From Biomphalaria glabrata (lineage: Eukaryota > Mollusca > Gastropoda > Planorbidae): DNA of 64,000 nt. The stretch spans positions 38,063,765 through 38,127,764 of the forward strand of contig NC_074711.1 in NCBI RefSeq assembly GCF_947242115.1, given 5' to 3'. The notes under the pieces are model-generated. The model was not told where the DNA came from and did no database searches. It worked only from the letters and a program-made list of their open reading frames with translations. Each line of letters starts with the position of its first letter. Positions within the stretch are counted from its first letter, which is position 1. Made by a program: the position numbers and the translations under genes. Of the stretch, positions 36,801-47,380 are shown piece after piece.

Positions 36801-39800
36801 ACTTTAAACCTTTGCAGAGCTGATTATTTTGTGTGTCAAAAGAGTTGAGTCAAAGATAATTACAACATAACGTAATACCCGGACAAGTGGATCCTGGTGA
36901 TAAATACGAAATTAGTCGTATTCTAATTCTGTTCTAAAGTTGCTGCTCGGCGGTCTGGAAGTTCAAAAGAAAACAGCGCCCACTTTCACTGCGCCAAATA
37001 CCCATATTGTTCATATCTCACAACCATCAAAGACATACCTCACTTACTAGACGTCCCATATTTGACCACTGGAGCAATACACCACAGGTGCGTTATATAA
37101 GTCACACTCATACAATACGCCTCACACGCACACCAATTACCATTCACACGAGGGGAGGGGAGTCATATATGGAAAATGAAAGAATGTCAAGAAGAGGGGA
37201 GGGAAGAGAAAGTGGCGAAAGAAAACTAAGTCTTACTGGGGGGGGGGGGGGAACCGAAGTTAGCAAGACATCCAGGATGACATAACATCCAGACGATGGC
37301 GTTTTCGGCTAGCGGCTCATGGGTGTCCCTCTTTGCTTTAACAGTGATAAGGGGAGGGAAGCTAAACGACCTCTGTGACCCGAAGCTGAGTCTGCCTTAT
37401 CTTCTTATCTTATCTTATATAATACAGACGTTACTTCAAAAAAGAAGATGATTACGTCCTACGCGTCATGCATTTAGTCATGCATATTAACCAATGACTT
37501 AAATTCTGCCAAGTCACTGGTTTTCCTGGCTAGCTCAGGCAACCCATTCCATGCTCTAATAGCACTAGGGAAGAAGGAGTATTTGTACAAATTTGTCCTA
37601 GCATATGGGACGAGGAATGTGCCTTTATCTTTGTGTCTTTCAGAGTATTTTATTAAATTTTGTTTTTGTATTTGAAGATTATGGTTCAGTGTTTTATGTA
37701 TTATAGCTACTTTACTTTTGAGCCTTCTGTCCTGAAGGCTTTCTAAATTTAGTGATTTTACTAAAGGTGTTACTCTAGTCAAATGTGAATATTCGTTTGT
37801 TATGAATCGCACTGCTCTATTTTGTGTCTGTTCTAGTTTCTTAATGTTTTCTTGAGTTGAGGGGTCCCAAACAGAGGATGCATATTCTATTATTGGCCTA
37901 ACCAAGGTTAAATAACATTTTAGTTTTATGTTCTTATTTGATTTATAGAAATTTCTTTTAATAAATCCTAATGCTTTGTTTGATTTTTTGGTAGTTTCAT
38001 CAATATGTGGATTCCATGACAGTTTTTCATTTATTATAACACCTAGGTATTTTGCGTTTTTAGTCTGTGTTACTGGTTTGCCATGAATAAGATAAGTGGA
38101 ATTAATTTGTTTTAGTTTTTTTGTTACTCTTAACAACTGACATTTTTCTGGGTGGAAAGACATGCTCCAATTTGATTCCCATTTCTGTAATTCATCTAAT
38201 TCTCTCTGTAAAATATCTGTGTCTTGTGTTGTTTTTATTGTTTTATATATTATGCAATCGTCTGCAAATAATCTGACTTTTGTTCCTGAAGTAATGCAAT
38301 TTGGTAAATCATTTATGTAAATTAAAAATAGTAGTGGACCCAAGACTGTTCCTTGAGGTACACCTGAGTTTACTGTTATCGGTGTTGATTTAGAGCCATT
38401 TATTATTACAGTTTGTTCTCTCCCTATCAGAAAGTCTTTAATCCACTGATGCAGTGGACCATTAATGCCAAAATATTTTAATTTTTTAAGCAAACTATGG
38501 TGGTGAACTTTGTCAAAAGCCTTAGAAAAATCTAGTAAGATAACATCTATTTGTTCACTATTATCTAAACCTTTTGAAAAATCATCAATTAGTCCTATTA
38601 GTTGTGTTTCACATGATCTATATTTCCTAAAGCCATGTTGGTATGGTGTGAGGACATTATGTTTGTCTAAGTGGTTTATGATGTTGCTACATATTATGTG
38701 TTCTAGGATTTTACATGTGATGCTGGTAAGTGATACTGGTCTGTAGTTTCCTGGGTCAGATTTTTCTCCTTTTTTAAATAGGGGGGTGACATTAGCTTCT
38801 TTCCAGTCCTTTGGTACTCTGCCCTGGTTAAGTGAAGCCTGAAAGAGTATTTTGAATACTGGGGCTAGCTCATTACTTAGTACTTTGAGTAATCTAGCTG
38901 GAATACCATCAGGTCCAGAAGCTTTATTTGGTTTGGTGTTGGCTAATAGTTTTTGAATTCCATTTTCTTGTACTACTATATCTTCTATGTTGTCTACTTG
39001 GTTCAAATTCAGTAATATGTCTTTGTCTCCTGGGGCTGAGAATGCTGATGCAAAGTATTTGTTTAGAATGTTTGCTTTAGTTTCATTATCATTATGTATT
39101 ATGTTATGTTCATCTTTTAATGGCGCTACGCCTGTTGTTTCCATTTTCTTAGACTTAATGTATGACCATAGGTTTTTGTTGTTGTCTTTAGATATTACAT
39201 TGTTTATGTATTCACTCTGCAGCTGTCTGCTTACTTTTTGGGTTAAGTGTTTAATTTTTATATACTTTTTGTAAACTCTTTCTGCATTAGTTTCTTTAAA
39301 TTTTCTATATAGGTTTTCCTTCTGTTTACAAAGCTTCTTTAGTCTATTATTAAACCAGCATTTATTTATTTTGTTTGATGTGTATTTAGTTGGTATTTGA
39401 TTTTCTATAATGCTTTTAAGATGGTTTTTAATGAAATTCCAGAGGTCATCGACTGGATGGTTAATGTCTTTTTCTAATAAGAATGTTTGTTGAAAGTTTA
39501 ATGCAGCTTGGTGTAGTTGTGTTAGGTTACATTTATTCCAGAGTAAGATTTTTCTTTTGGGTTTTATATTGGCTACTGCTTTTATCTGACTGTGTATTTT
39601 TATGATCTCATGGTCTGATAGACCAGGGATAATATCATAATCAACTACTAATCCAGGTCTGTTGGTTAAGAAGAGATCTAATGTGTTGTTTAATCTAGTT
39701 GGCTTTTTAATGATTTGATCTAAACTTAGGTTGTGTAAAGTTTCTATGAAAAGCTCATTTATGTCCTTAAGGTTTTGGTGTTTATCTATGGTTAGTGTTT

Positions 39801-42800
39801 TCCAATTTATATCAGGTAGGTTGAAATCACCCATAATCCAAAAAACTGCATTTTTATTTGTCTCTTTAAGTGTCGTAATCTGATTACATAGTTCCTGCAT
39901 GTATTCTAAACTAGAATTTGGTGGTCTGTAAATGCTGCCTATTATTAGGGATGTTGAGGTGGTATTAATTTTACAAAATGTTGATTCTATATTTTTTGAG
40001 TTAGGTAAGGTAATTTCTTCTGCTATAAGAGTGTTTTTTATTGCTAAAAGAACTCCTCCATGATTATCAGCCCTATCTTTTCTAAAAATTTCATAATTAC
40101 TATTGAAAATTTCTGCATTATAAATTTCAGGATGTAGCCAAGTTTCTGTGCCTGCAATTATGTCTGGTTTCTCACATTCTAATAAAATTTCTAAGTCTGC
40201 TGTTTTGTTCCTAATGCTTTGAAAATTTATTACTAAGGTTTTAAGGTATTTTGGTGTTACTTCTTTAGTAGGTTTGTTTAGTGAGGCTGTTGTATTAATT
40301 TTAGTAGATTTAGGTTTAACAGGAGTGGACCTGGCTAGTGGTTGGTGAGTTTGGTTTGGGATGGTGTTTAGGATGTTGTATGGGTTAGAAGTGTCTGCAT
40401 CAAAGGAATCAAACAGTCCTGATGTAAACTGAGGTAACCCACACGGTACACAGTGCCATGATGCATCTTTGTTGCCTAAGGCATAATACACAGGTGTATT
40501 CATATGGAGACATGATGCATGGTACCATTCATCGCAGGTGTCACATTGAATGGCTTTCTGTTTCATGGTGCATACTTTTTTGCAGATGTTGCATCTATCT
40601 TTAGATCTAGGCCCTGGATTTGACTCTACATCTCCTGCTATTAATATTAACAGTGATAGGTATTTATTTCTGCTGTGTCTGATTGAGAACTTCCATTTGT
40701 GATGGGTAATCTTCTTTAGTGTTATGGATGTGTATGTTAGGTTATTTTTTAAGTTGCTTTGATCTAAAGTGTGATGATTGATTATGACTGTTGTTTCTTT
40801 TTTAAGTTTAGTATTGACTAAGGTAGATCTGGTTCTGTGTTCAGCTAGTATGTATTTAGTAATTATTAGGATAAATAGCCAGAGCAATTTCATGATGACT
40901 GTTTTTGATTTTAGTTTTTAAAGGGGTCTAGTCTAAATCTAGTTTAAGGTTTACAATGCCTAATTTATGTCTAAATCTAAATTGAAAGCTAACAATGACA
41001 ATTAAATCAAATGAAATGGTTTATTAAATTCAAAATATGGACCTAGACTAGATCTAGATCTAATTCTAGATCAATATATTTACGTGTATAATTAATTAAC
41101 TATATAGAATATTACTATTAGTTATTATTAGTAGTATTAGTAGATGATTAGTAGATCTAAAGCCTTAATTAAAGTCTAAGTCTAACACTAATCACTAAAA
41201 CTAGACTAGACTTAGACTGACTAGACTAGATGTAGGTCTAGAGTCTAGATCTAGTCCTAAGCCTAAGGGCTAAGCTAAGAGTTGTTAATTTCAATTAATT
41301 AGTGGAAAAGAAAATGCTGAATTAAGTTAAATATATAATTTAAAGATATTAGTTTATTAGTTAAATAGCTTTTTTAATGAATTTGGTTTGATTTTAATAC
41401 AACAAAACGAAAAATTTAACTCATCTCTTATAACAGTAAACAGGGAGCAGACATCTTGCCAAGAGCGCGTAACTCTGCCTTGGTCCAATGAATGGAAAAC
41501 GGTGTGTGTGTGTATGTACAGTAGATGGACTAGGTGACAAACTCAGCTCTGCTATTAACATATGATTTTATTCTTTCTGACTCACAATCGACTGGTGTCT
41601 GGAAATATTTAAGCTCCCAGTAATTTAAGCATCCGGGACCGGGAAATCGGGCACTTTTTGACAAGGCAGAAAATTAGGCACTCTTCAATAGAGACTTAAT
41701 TTAGAAGATAATTGATTTTTTTAGCGCATGTTTTATTCCGAAAATACCAACAATAACTAATTTTCAACAGAATGTTCATGAATCAAAAGAAAAGCTGACA
41801 AACGGAAAAAAAGTACAATCACAAGAATGCGGGGGAAAATCACATTATATAATTTAGGCCTGCATATCAAAGGATTCTGTGGAGGGGAGGTAGAGATGAT
41901 TTCCCGCTTAATGCTTCACATCCACCACCAACCCTTTAGATTAATTGTTCATATTATTTTTTTTAAATATATATTATGTCGCTACCTCTCTCTAATGTAA
42001 AATTCAGCCACTCATAAGTCAGTAGTAAATGCAAAGTCAAGTTTGATGGTAGAGTATTGAATTTTACCATTTCAGCTCCCCCCCCCCCCCTTTAAACGAC
42101 AAAGCAAAAGATTCCGATGATAGATACAGAGTCGGATCGGGTGTGATGACGATAAATATAATCGCCTTATCCCCCAACTACCTTAACCTTTAAGATGTGC
42201 TTGTGAAAGGGAAGGCAGAACAGAATGATAAATTTGTCAAATTCAGATAAATCTAACAAAAAAAAATTACTAACCCTAACCCTAACCCTGAAGACATTAA
42301 ACGTCGTATAAATCTAGCGCGTCAGACATTTACTGATTTACACAGCTAATACCAACCTGACTGTAAATCTCCTCACTTCTCAAACAAGACTAAACTAAGA
42401 ATCTTTAACTCTATTGTCAAGGCTGTCCTATTGAATGATTCGGAAACATGGAGAACAACTGAAGTGACAACAAAAATAGTACAGACCTTCATCAACAGAT
42501 GCCTGAGAAATATCCTAAAAATACACTGGTATGACAAAGTAGAAAACACCAAAATGTGGGAGATGAGTGGGCAGAAAAATATAGATCTTAGAGAGGAAGT
42601 GGAGATGGATTGGTCACAAGAGAAAATGCCGATAGAGATCTAAAGACTGTTTTTGACAGTAGAAGTTCCCTGTAAGCAAGCACTGATAGTTACTTTCATT
42701 GGCCTACAGTCACAGGATTGCGCAATGCATCTGGCCCTATTCGGCACCTTCGACACGCCCTATTACAGTAAGATCTGGACTTCATCATTCTCTGGTCAAT

Positions 42801-44305
42801 CTGTTGTTTCCCGATCAAAGGATCCAGCTATACACACCCACCCCTCCCCTGACCCCTCCCTGCCCGCCCCCGCATTTTCACCCCACCCCCTGACCACCCT
42901 CCCAGTCTGCTCCCGCTGTTTAACCCCCACCCCTGACCCTCCCAGCCCGCTCCCAAAGTTTCAACAATTTCTTGAGCCAGTCAGTCAGTTTCAGCGGCGC
43001 CTTCACGGTTTCAGTGACCTTGGTTACCTAGCCACATTCCTTGACTCTTGAGGGATATTTCTATTAAATGAATAAATATTTATATATGAAATTCTTTTCT
43101 ATAAGGACATCAGTTGTTTATTGCATGTATCCTCAAGAACATTCTAGATACAATGCAACAAGTCTCATAACGCACAACATTACACTAGACTAGTCCACTA
43201 GATTTAGGCTTAGATTTAGATCTATTTAAATTCAACATTCATTTCAGCTTTATTGAAAAATGTTACAAGCTGTCAGCACCTTAAATCTTCATCAAATCAT
43301 TTAAAATATAACTTCATAGATCTATATAAATAATCCCATCATATATAGGGCAATATAGGCCTAAATCTATTTAAATTCAATTTCTGAAATTTCTATGAAA
43401 AAAAAAATAGGTACCTAAATTTACGCTTTATTAATGTCATTCCAATTTTAAATAATAATAATTTACTCCCCCTCCCCCCCATTCCTTTTTTTAAAGTACT
43501 ACTTCTACTACAATAGTAAATATTCCTATTATTTCTATTTGTTTTATTTTCTCTCTCTTGCAATCCGCTATAAGCTGGCGATATTTATATAGGTCTGTGA
43601 GTCGGCTCTACAGCGCTATTAATTCTATTATTTCTATATGTTTTTATTTCCTCTCTCTTCGAGTATGGTTTCAGCTGGCGATATTAAAAATATACTAGGT
43701 TATCTCCCCCTGAAAATAATTTTTTTAGCATCGATTCAACGCTGAGGCATCGCAAAAATCTGGCCAGTGGTTGCCAGGTGCTGCCTAGAGACGTAAATAC
43801 GCCAGCTAAAAGCGGAAATTACCCTAGCTAGAATCTACTAGAGAATCTAGAGTAGTAGAGTAGTCTAACAATTAAAATATCTTTGTTAACTAGATCTAGA
43901 CTAGATAGTAGATCTAGATCTATCTATGTTTTAATATTGTTTACAGTTACGTTTCATGCTTGTGCAATTATAATTTGTAGATGATTAAATTCTATATAAA
44001 TAAAAATATAGTCACTATAATTTATATAGACATTATAGTTTATAGATTTATAGATCTAGATCTATTTTAAGATTCTAGATCTATAGTAGATCTAGATTAG
44101 ATTTTAAAATTTAAATCAAGAAAATTGGACTGTTTTTCTTACCACTAGCCCTAGCACTAATGACAAGTGCAATACGGCATGTGAACAAGTACAATATGGC
44201 ATAGAAAACAAGAGTTAACAAACGTCCAAGTTTCTGATTAGCACATCTTAAATAATGTAAGCCTGAACTAGCCAATAAAGATCTAGATCTATGTGATGTA
44301 ATCAT
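30808..44305 (-). CDS. PRADC1: Protease-associated domain-containing protein 1
   Basis: Secreted protein whose single protease-associated (PA) fold makes up most of the mature chain. Exons on the minus strand: 44143-44305, 33766-33902, 32845-32948, 32039-32206, 30808-30928; 693 bases, 230 residues, phases 1, 0, 2, 2 all consistent. Exon 2 reads NYYVVFEESVYFEITWPESL and ends AKDFGTVF (vertebrate AKDFGGIF). Exons 3-4 join as RRGECSFLAK (vertebrate RGGCSFLSK), then MIEMIDDETHR and IPAYFLLGKDG. The last exon gives AMIRRQL and ends PPWTIW, against vertebrate PPWTFW. Exon 1 is the least certain: it has a hydrophobic run at residues 29-48 fit for a signal sequence, a good GTAAGA donor and the required phase 1. 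If exon 1 is right, intron 1 is 10.2 kb and holds a full-length LINE in sense orientation. Confidence 0.88.
31335..31575 (-). mobile_element. SINE copy in PRADC1 intron
   Basis: Reverse complement of the SINE at 13954-14216: GGTACCCATTAGTGCTGG, AAAATCCCAGTCTTCAC and GGTAGATGATGT blocks are visible. Diverged by many substitutions; it lies in the intron before the last exon of PRADC1. Confidence 0.75.
33101..33121. repeat. (GT)n microsatellite
   Basis: Run of GT dinucleotides in a PRADC1 intron. Confidence 0.85.
33285..33670. repeat. Two adjacent tandem-repeat patches
   Basis: At 33285-33460 an ~80-bp unit containing AAGTTCTTCAAAAGTTG is present twice. At 33505-33665 a unit of ~45-50 bp containing TTCCTAAGGATTTAA recurs three to four times. 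Both lie in the intron between PRADC1 exons 2 and 3. Confidence 0.7.
34281..34353 (+). pseudogene. tRNA-Lys-like pseudogene
   Basis: GTTAGCTCAATTGGTAGAGC is a good D-arm and A box, TCAGACTTTAAATCTAA an anticodon arm, and AAGGGTTTAAGTCTCTAA a weak T-arm resembling animal tRNA-Lys(UUU). The flanks do not form an acceptor stem and the T-arm B box is mutated. The loop CTTTAAA would place UUA in the anticodon position. Probably a dead tRNA copy or SINE head. Confidence 0.6.
34360..36200. other. AT-rich intronic DNA with CTAGA clusters
   Basis: Part of PRADC1 intron 1. It contains a 16-base G tract near 34700, dense TCTAGA/AGATCT motifs at 35080-35400, and alternating purine-pyrimidine runs (GTGTGTAT type) at 35810-35870. 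No gene seen. Confidence 0.6.
36210..36560 (+). mobile_element. Degraded LINE tail (tentative)
   Basis: The phrase QHKRYKDTLKSSLKECE resembles the GRPKKRYKDTLKxSLK block near the C-terminus of endonuclease-reverse transcriptases. The remainder is unrecognisable and ends in an A-rich stretch. Confidence 0.45.
36600..37394. other. Intronic stretch before the LINE
   Basis: No recognised gene. The 92-codon frame at 37007-37285 is rich in G-tract-derived glycine and in Arg/Ser and looks accidental. A G tract lies near 37240. Confidence 0.5.
37395..41480 (-). mobile_element. Full-length LINE of the CR1/L2-like group
   Basis: Non-LTR retrotransposon on the minus strand. It has a 5' leader of ~600 bp right of 40893, one long ORF (37474-40893), and a short 3' UTR that ends in a TAAGA-type microsatellite tail (minus-strand TAAGATAAGATAAGAAGATA, about 37395-37415), as in CR1/L2 groups. 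The 5' end is placed only roughly and no target duplication was identified. The open ORF suggests a young insertion. Fragments of the same family lie at 3975, 7365, 20319 and 21658. Confidence 0.85.
37474..40893 (-). CDS. LINE polyprotein: leader, 2A motif, PHD finger, endonuclease, reverse transcriptase
   Basis: 1139 uninterrupted residues. Order: hydrophobic N-terminus (MKLLWLFILIITKYIL), a 2A ribosome-skipping motif GDVESNPGP at residues 87-95 preceded by a hydrophobic LSLLILIA, then a PHD-type zinc finger (CNICKKVC...CDTCDEWYHASC, about 101-151), an APE-like endonuclease (about 216-435; TETW with E250, GDFN 355-358, SDHE 426-429), and a reverse transcriptase (about 690-990; LDFSKAFD 787-794, VPQGTVLGP, FADD 876-879). 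The protein nicks target DNA and copies its RNA at the nick. The 2A motif is predicted to release a 94-residue leader from the PHD-EN-RT part during translation. No separate ORF1 is seen. Confidence 0.95.
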   Translation of the reverse strand: MKLLWLFILIITKYILAEHRTRSTLVNTKLKKETTVIINHHTLDQSNLKNNLTYTSITLKKITHHKWKFSIRHSRNKYLSLLILIAGDVESNPGPRSKDRCNICKKVCTMKQKAIQCDTCDEWYHASCLHMNTPVYYALGNKDASWHCVPCGLPQFTSGLFDSFDADTSNPYNILNTIPNQTHQPLARSTPVKPKSTKINTTASLNKPTKEVTPKYLKTLVINFQSIRNKTADLEILLECEKPDIIAGTETWLHPEIYNAEIFNSNYEIFRKDRADNHGGVLLAIKNTLIAEEITLPNSKNIESTFCKINTTSTSLIIGSIYRPPNSSLEYMQELCNQITTLKETNKNAVFWIMGDFNLPDINWKTLTIDKHQNLKDINELFIETLHNLSLDQIIKKPTRLNNTLDLFLTNRPGLVVDYDIIPGLSDHEIIKIHSQIKAVANIKPKRKILLWNKCNLTQLHQAALNFQQTFLLEKDINHPVDDLWNFIKNHLKSIIENQIPTKYTSNKINKCWFNNRLKKLCKQKENLYRKFKETNAERVYKKYIKIKHLTQKVSRQLQSEYINNVISKDNNKNLWSYIKSKKMETTGVAPLKDEHNIIHNDNETKANILNKYFASAFSAPGDKDILLNLNQVDNIEDIVVQENGIQKLLANTKPNKASGPDGIPARLLKVLSNELAPVFKILFQASLNQGRVPKDWKEANVTPLFKKGEKSDPGNYRPVSLTSITCKILEHIICSNIINHLDKHNVLTPYQHGFRKYRSCETQLIGLIDDFSKGLDNSEQIDVILLDFSKAFDKVHHHSLLKKLKYFGINGPLHQWIKDFLIGREQTVIINGSKSTPITVNSGVPQGTVLGPLLFLIYINDLPNCITSGTKVRLFADDCIIYKTIKTTQDTDILQRELDELQKWESNWSMSFHPEKCQLLRVTKKLKQINSTYLIHGKPVTQTKNAKYLGVIINEKLSWNPHIDETTKKSNKALGFIKRNFYKSNKNIKLKCYLTLVRPIIEYASSVWDPSTQENIKKLEQTQNRAVRFITNEYSHLTRVTPLVKSLNLESLQDRRLKSKVAIIHKTLNHNLQIQKQNLIKYSERHKDKGTFLVPYARTNLYKYSFFPSAIRAWNGLPELARKTSDLAEFKSLVNMHD
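41481..42270. other. Intronic stretch without genes
   Basis: AT-rich; short C tract near 42080. Nothing recognisable. Confidence 0.5.
42270..42288. repeat. Interstitial telomere-type repeat (TAACCC)3
   Basis: Three units of CTAACC/CCCTAA directly abut the 5'-truncated LINE that starts at 42289. TTAGGG is the usual molluscan telomere unit. Confidence 0.85.
42285..42640 (+). mobile_element. RTE-like LINE tail, 5' truncated at telomeric repeats
   Basis: About 90% identical over 300 bp to 62265-62580: KTKLRIFNS, SETWRTTE, INRCLRNILKIHWYDKVENT, MSGQKNI. The 5' junction falls exactly on the (TAACCC)n tract. The tail degenerates after 42620. Confidence 0.85.
42653..43051 (+). other. C-rich open stretch, function unknown
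   Basis: A 132-codon frame with Pro-rich middle (CACCCACCCCTCCCCTGACC-type DNA). It is markedly more GC-rich than its surroundings. No domain recognised; it may be repeat-derived. Confidence 0.3.
43052..44110. other. AT-rich intronic stretch with duplicated segments
   Basis: Two similar segments containing CTCTCTCTTGCAATC / CTCTCTCTTCGAGTA and AGCTGGCGATATT (about 43530-43590 and 43625-43690) suggest a local duplication. The rest is TCTAGA-rich low-complexity DNA. No gene seen. Confidence 0.5.
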
Positions 44306-44556
44306 GTCATAAGTACAAATTACTACTACTGGTCCAAACTAAAGTCAGTAAAGTGTTGTAGATATGTAGACTCTAGATAGAAGACGGATTTAGATTTATT
44401 CTAATAGCGAAAGCGAAAGTTGGTCAGGAACTTCCAGGTTTTTTAAATATGTAGTGTAGATATAGATTATATTAGTTGGCCTATTATATAATCTAGATGT
44501 AACAGAAATATTATATAGTCTATAGTCTATAGTCATAGATCACTCTAGATCTAGAC
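44306..44556. other. PRADC1 upstream flank
   Basis: AT-rich 5' flank of the proposed PRADC1 first exon, up to the start of the transposon at 44557. No clear promoter element visible. Confidence 0.4.
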
Positions 44557-46706
44557 CACTAGCGGATCCAGAACTCCGGAGTGGGGGGGGGGGGGCGATT
44601 TTTTTCCAAACCCTAACCCTAACGCCCAGTAAACCCTAACCATATGCATAAACGTGAGTACAGCATAAGTATATATATTTGAGAAATAAAAAAGCAGTGT
44701 TTCTCAACTTTCTGCGAAGAAAAAAATCCCCGACGCCATAATCGTTTTTTTTTTTTTTTTTTGTATTCTTCACTGTAGAAACGCATTCTCCTGACATTTA
44801 CAGCTCATTATTTATCACTGGGATTCGGGGCAAGGCCCCGACGCCAAAAGCGTTTTCTTGCATTTTTCACTGCTAAAACGCATTCTCCTGTCATCTACAG
44901 TTCATTATTTATCAGTGGAGATCGGAGCGAAGCCCCGACGCCAAAAGCGTTTTTTAGCATTCTTCACTGCAGAAACGCATTCTTCTGACATTTACAGCTC
45001 ATTATTTATCAGTGGGGATCGGGGCAAGGCCACGACGCGCAAAAACGTTTTCTTGCATTTTTCACTGCTGAAACGCATATATATTCTCCTGACATCTACA
45101 GTTCATTAATAATCCTATTAAAAATGACCTTTTCAATAACGTTTTACTTTAAAAAATATTCTAATATGAATTAGAAAGGCTCTTACTACATCTACAGTTC
45201 ATTAATAATGCTATTAAAATGACCTTTTCAATAACGTTTTACTTTAAAAAATATTCTAATATGAATTAGAAAGGCTCTTACTACATTGCAAATAAAACGA
45301 TTTGAAGATACCCCACATATTTAGATTTAGGCTTTGAAGATCGCCGATGAAAAAAAAAAATTAGAATAATAATTTTTTTTAAAAAAAGCTCATTTGTAAG
45401 TGATACATTTTGTTCAATAAGCATGTTTGTAACTTTGTTTTGTTACAGAACTATAATTCAAAGCTCTATGCTGTAACGAAAAATTTCGGAAGTGCTAGGA
45501 GAAATTAAGTGGACCAATTAGACTCTACTCTAAATTTGTTTGCAATTTTAGGATTGAGGCATAAATTATGAGCTATAGTCCCAAATTTATTTAACTAGAA
45601 ATATACCAGATAGAATAAAGGTTGGAAACGGGCGACTAGGAAAAGAATATTTGGGTTCAGAACTCATCTCAATCGTTACTCTTATTCTGAATTCTAAATT
45701 TTCCAAAGCAAAGTCTTTCTTTAAAAAATTATGATAAATTAATATGAAATTACATAAACTCTGTCGCCGTAATTGACTATTTTGTTTTAAAACATCATGT
45801 TTTCGTCTGGAAAAGGGAGGGGCGGTAGAATGAAAACGATTAATCCTCGCTCCTTTTTATAATTTCTGTTAATGATTGCATTTGGCTAGAATAGGGGTTG
45901 TGCGACTCGATATAAGAATTTAATTTATAGCACATATAAAGTATATTAGTGACAGATTTTTCTTGTAATTTTTTAATTTCTTAACTATAATTCAAAAAGA
46001 AAAAGTATTGGTTTGTCCGATGGGCGGAAGGCGATTGCAAGTATCGCCCCTCCCACCTGGTGCAGCCCTTTTTCATTTTATATTTACTAATGATAAAATT
46101 TGAGATTAGAGTGTGTGTGCGACATAATATACAAATATATATGGGTTCACATAATATATCATTACGTAGCTTATATTATATAGATATTCAACTAATTTTG
46201 TTCACAAACTTATATTTCCCCATAAAATTAGAAGCGCCCCCCCACTCAAATTTAGGTAAGAATGGCAGTAGATGTATTCGCCCCCCCCCCCACCCAATCG
46301 GAAAACAGGGGAACGACATAATATAAAGATCGGTAATTAAAACACCAATAACACGTTTTAATCATATAGATATTTAATTGATAATTGATTCTGTTAGCAA
46401 GCTGTGATTTCTTCAAATTTATTGGACAGCCCCCCCCCACTCGAAAGTTTATGCTGCGGGATTGATGCCATCGCCCCCTCCCGAATCCCACCAAATCGGC
46501 CAAAATGCCTGAGGGAGGGCGAAATAGTCTAAATATAGGTTGAAATATAAATAATTAGCATATATTATTAACATAAGTAATAAATTCGTTTACAAATTGT
46601 GTGAATTCTATTCTAAAATTCGTCCGCCCTCCCCCCTTGGGGGGGGGGTCGGCCGAGTGGGGGGGTGGCGATCGCCTCTACCGCCCCCCCCCTGGATCCG
46701 CCAGTG
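44557..46706. mobile_element. DNA transposon with 8-bp target duplication, non-autonomous
   Basis: Inverted ends CACTAGCGGATCCAG and CTGGATCCGCCAGTG, flanked by an exact 8-bp duplication ATCTAGAC (44549-44556, 46707-46714). G/C runs with GGCGATCGCC-type motifs recur near both ends and inside (46015, 46270, 46430, 46640). No transposase is recognisable. Interior has ~97-bp tandem units at 44783-45285 and two short CCCTAA runs at about 44610-44640. The duplication length fits hAT, but the ends are not a typical hAT CAG. Confidence 0.85.
44783..45285. repeat. Tandem units of about 97 bp inside the transposon
   Basis: Units start near 44783, 44881, 44978, 45076/45093 and 45189, each opening with CATTCTCCTGACAT-like or GACATCTACAGTTCATTA sequence. 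The first three share GGGGCAAGGCCCCGACGCC; the last two share AATGACCTTTTCAATAACG. The period is conserved although the interior differs. Confidence 0.75.
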
Positions 46707-47380
46707 ATCTAGACCCTAGATATCCAGATCTAAATCGATATAATAATCGCGTAGATCTAGACTACAATAGAGTCTAATTATACATAATAATAACTATAGG
46801 GATTACGGCGATATATTAAGGTGACCAGATCGGTAATAGGCCCTATTTGGGGAGCATAAACGGGACACATATGTCGATCATTGGACATAAAGGGAACATG
46901 TTTAGATTTTTTCGAGCAATATTGATTTCAACAAGTTTATTAGTAATTATTACAGCGCACACGATTTACACACAGTGTAGACACATACAATAATTTAAAT
47001 AATTCACCAGGCCTTCTGAAATTTTTTTTGAAGAACGATCATCTCTCTGTGCGATAAATGTACGTAAGTTGAACTGCAGTTGAAAGGGTTATATAATACC
47101 TATCGAATAGGCCACTTTTTCTCTCTGAAATACTCAGCCAAGTTCGGGTAAAAATTTACTTCTTTTGTTGCTACTAGATCTACATCACTTTTCTAATTAA
47201 CACGCGTCATCCAAAATAGTAAGTGGTATATGCGTATTTTTTGTTTTTTTTTGGGGGGGGGGGGAAAACCTTTTCATGCTGTGTTTCGTGTATAGGCCTA
47301 CTTCAAGAGAACTGATATTCTGTCTCTCATTAGACAGAACTTCTGCATGGAATATTGCCGCAACGTTGATTACAAAATGC

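Noticed and set aside
37007-37285. 92-codon plus ORF as a possible gene
   Set aside because: Basic, Gly-rich composition comes from a G tract; no domain, no splice context.
42653-43051. 132-codon Pro-rich ORF as a host gene
   Set aside because: C-tract composition, located between a LINE tail and intronic DNA; kept only as an unassigned stretch.
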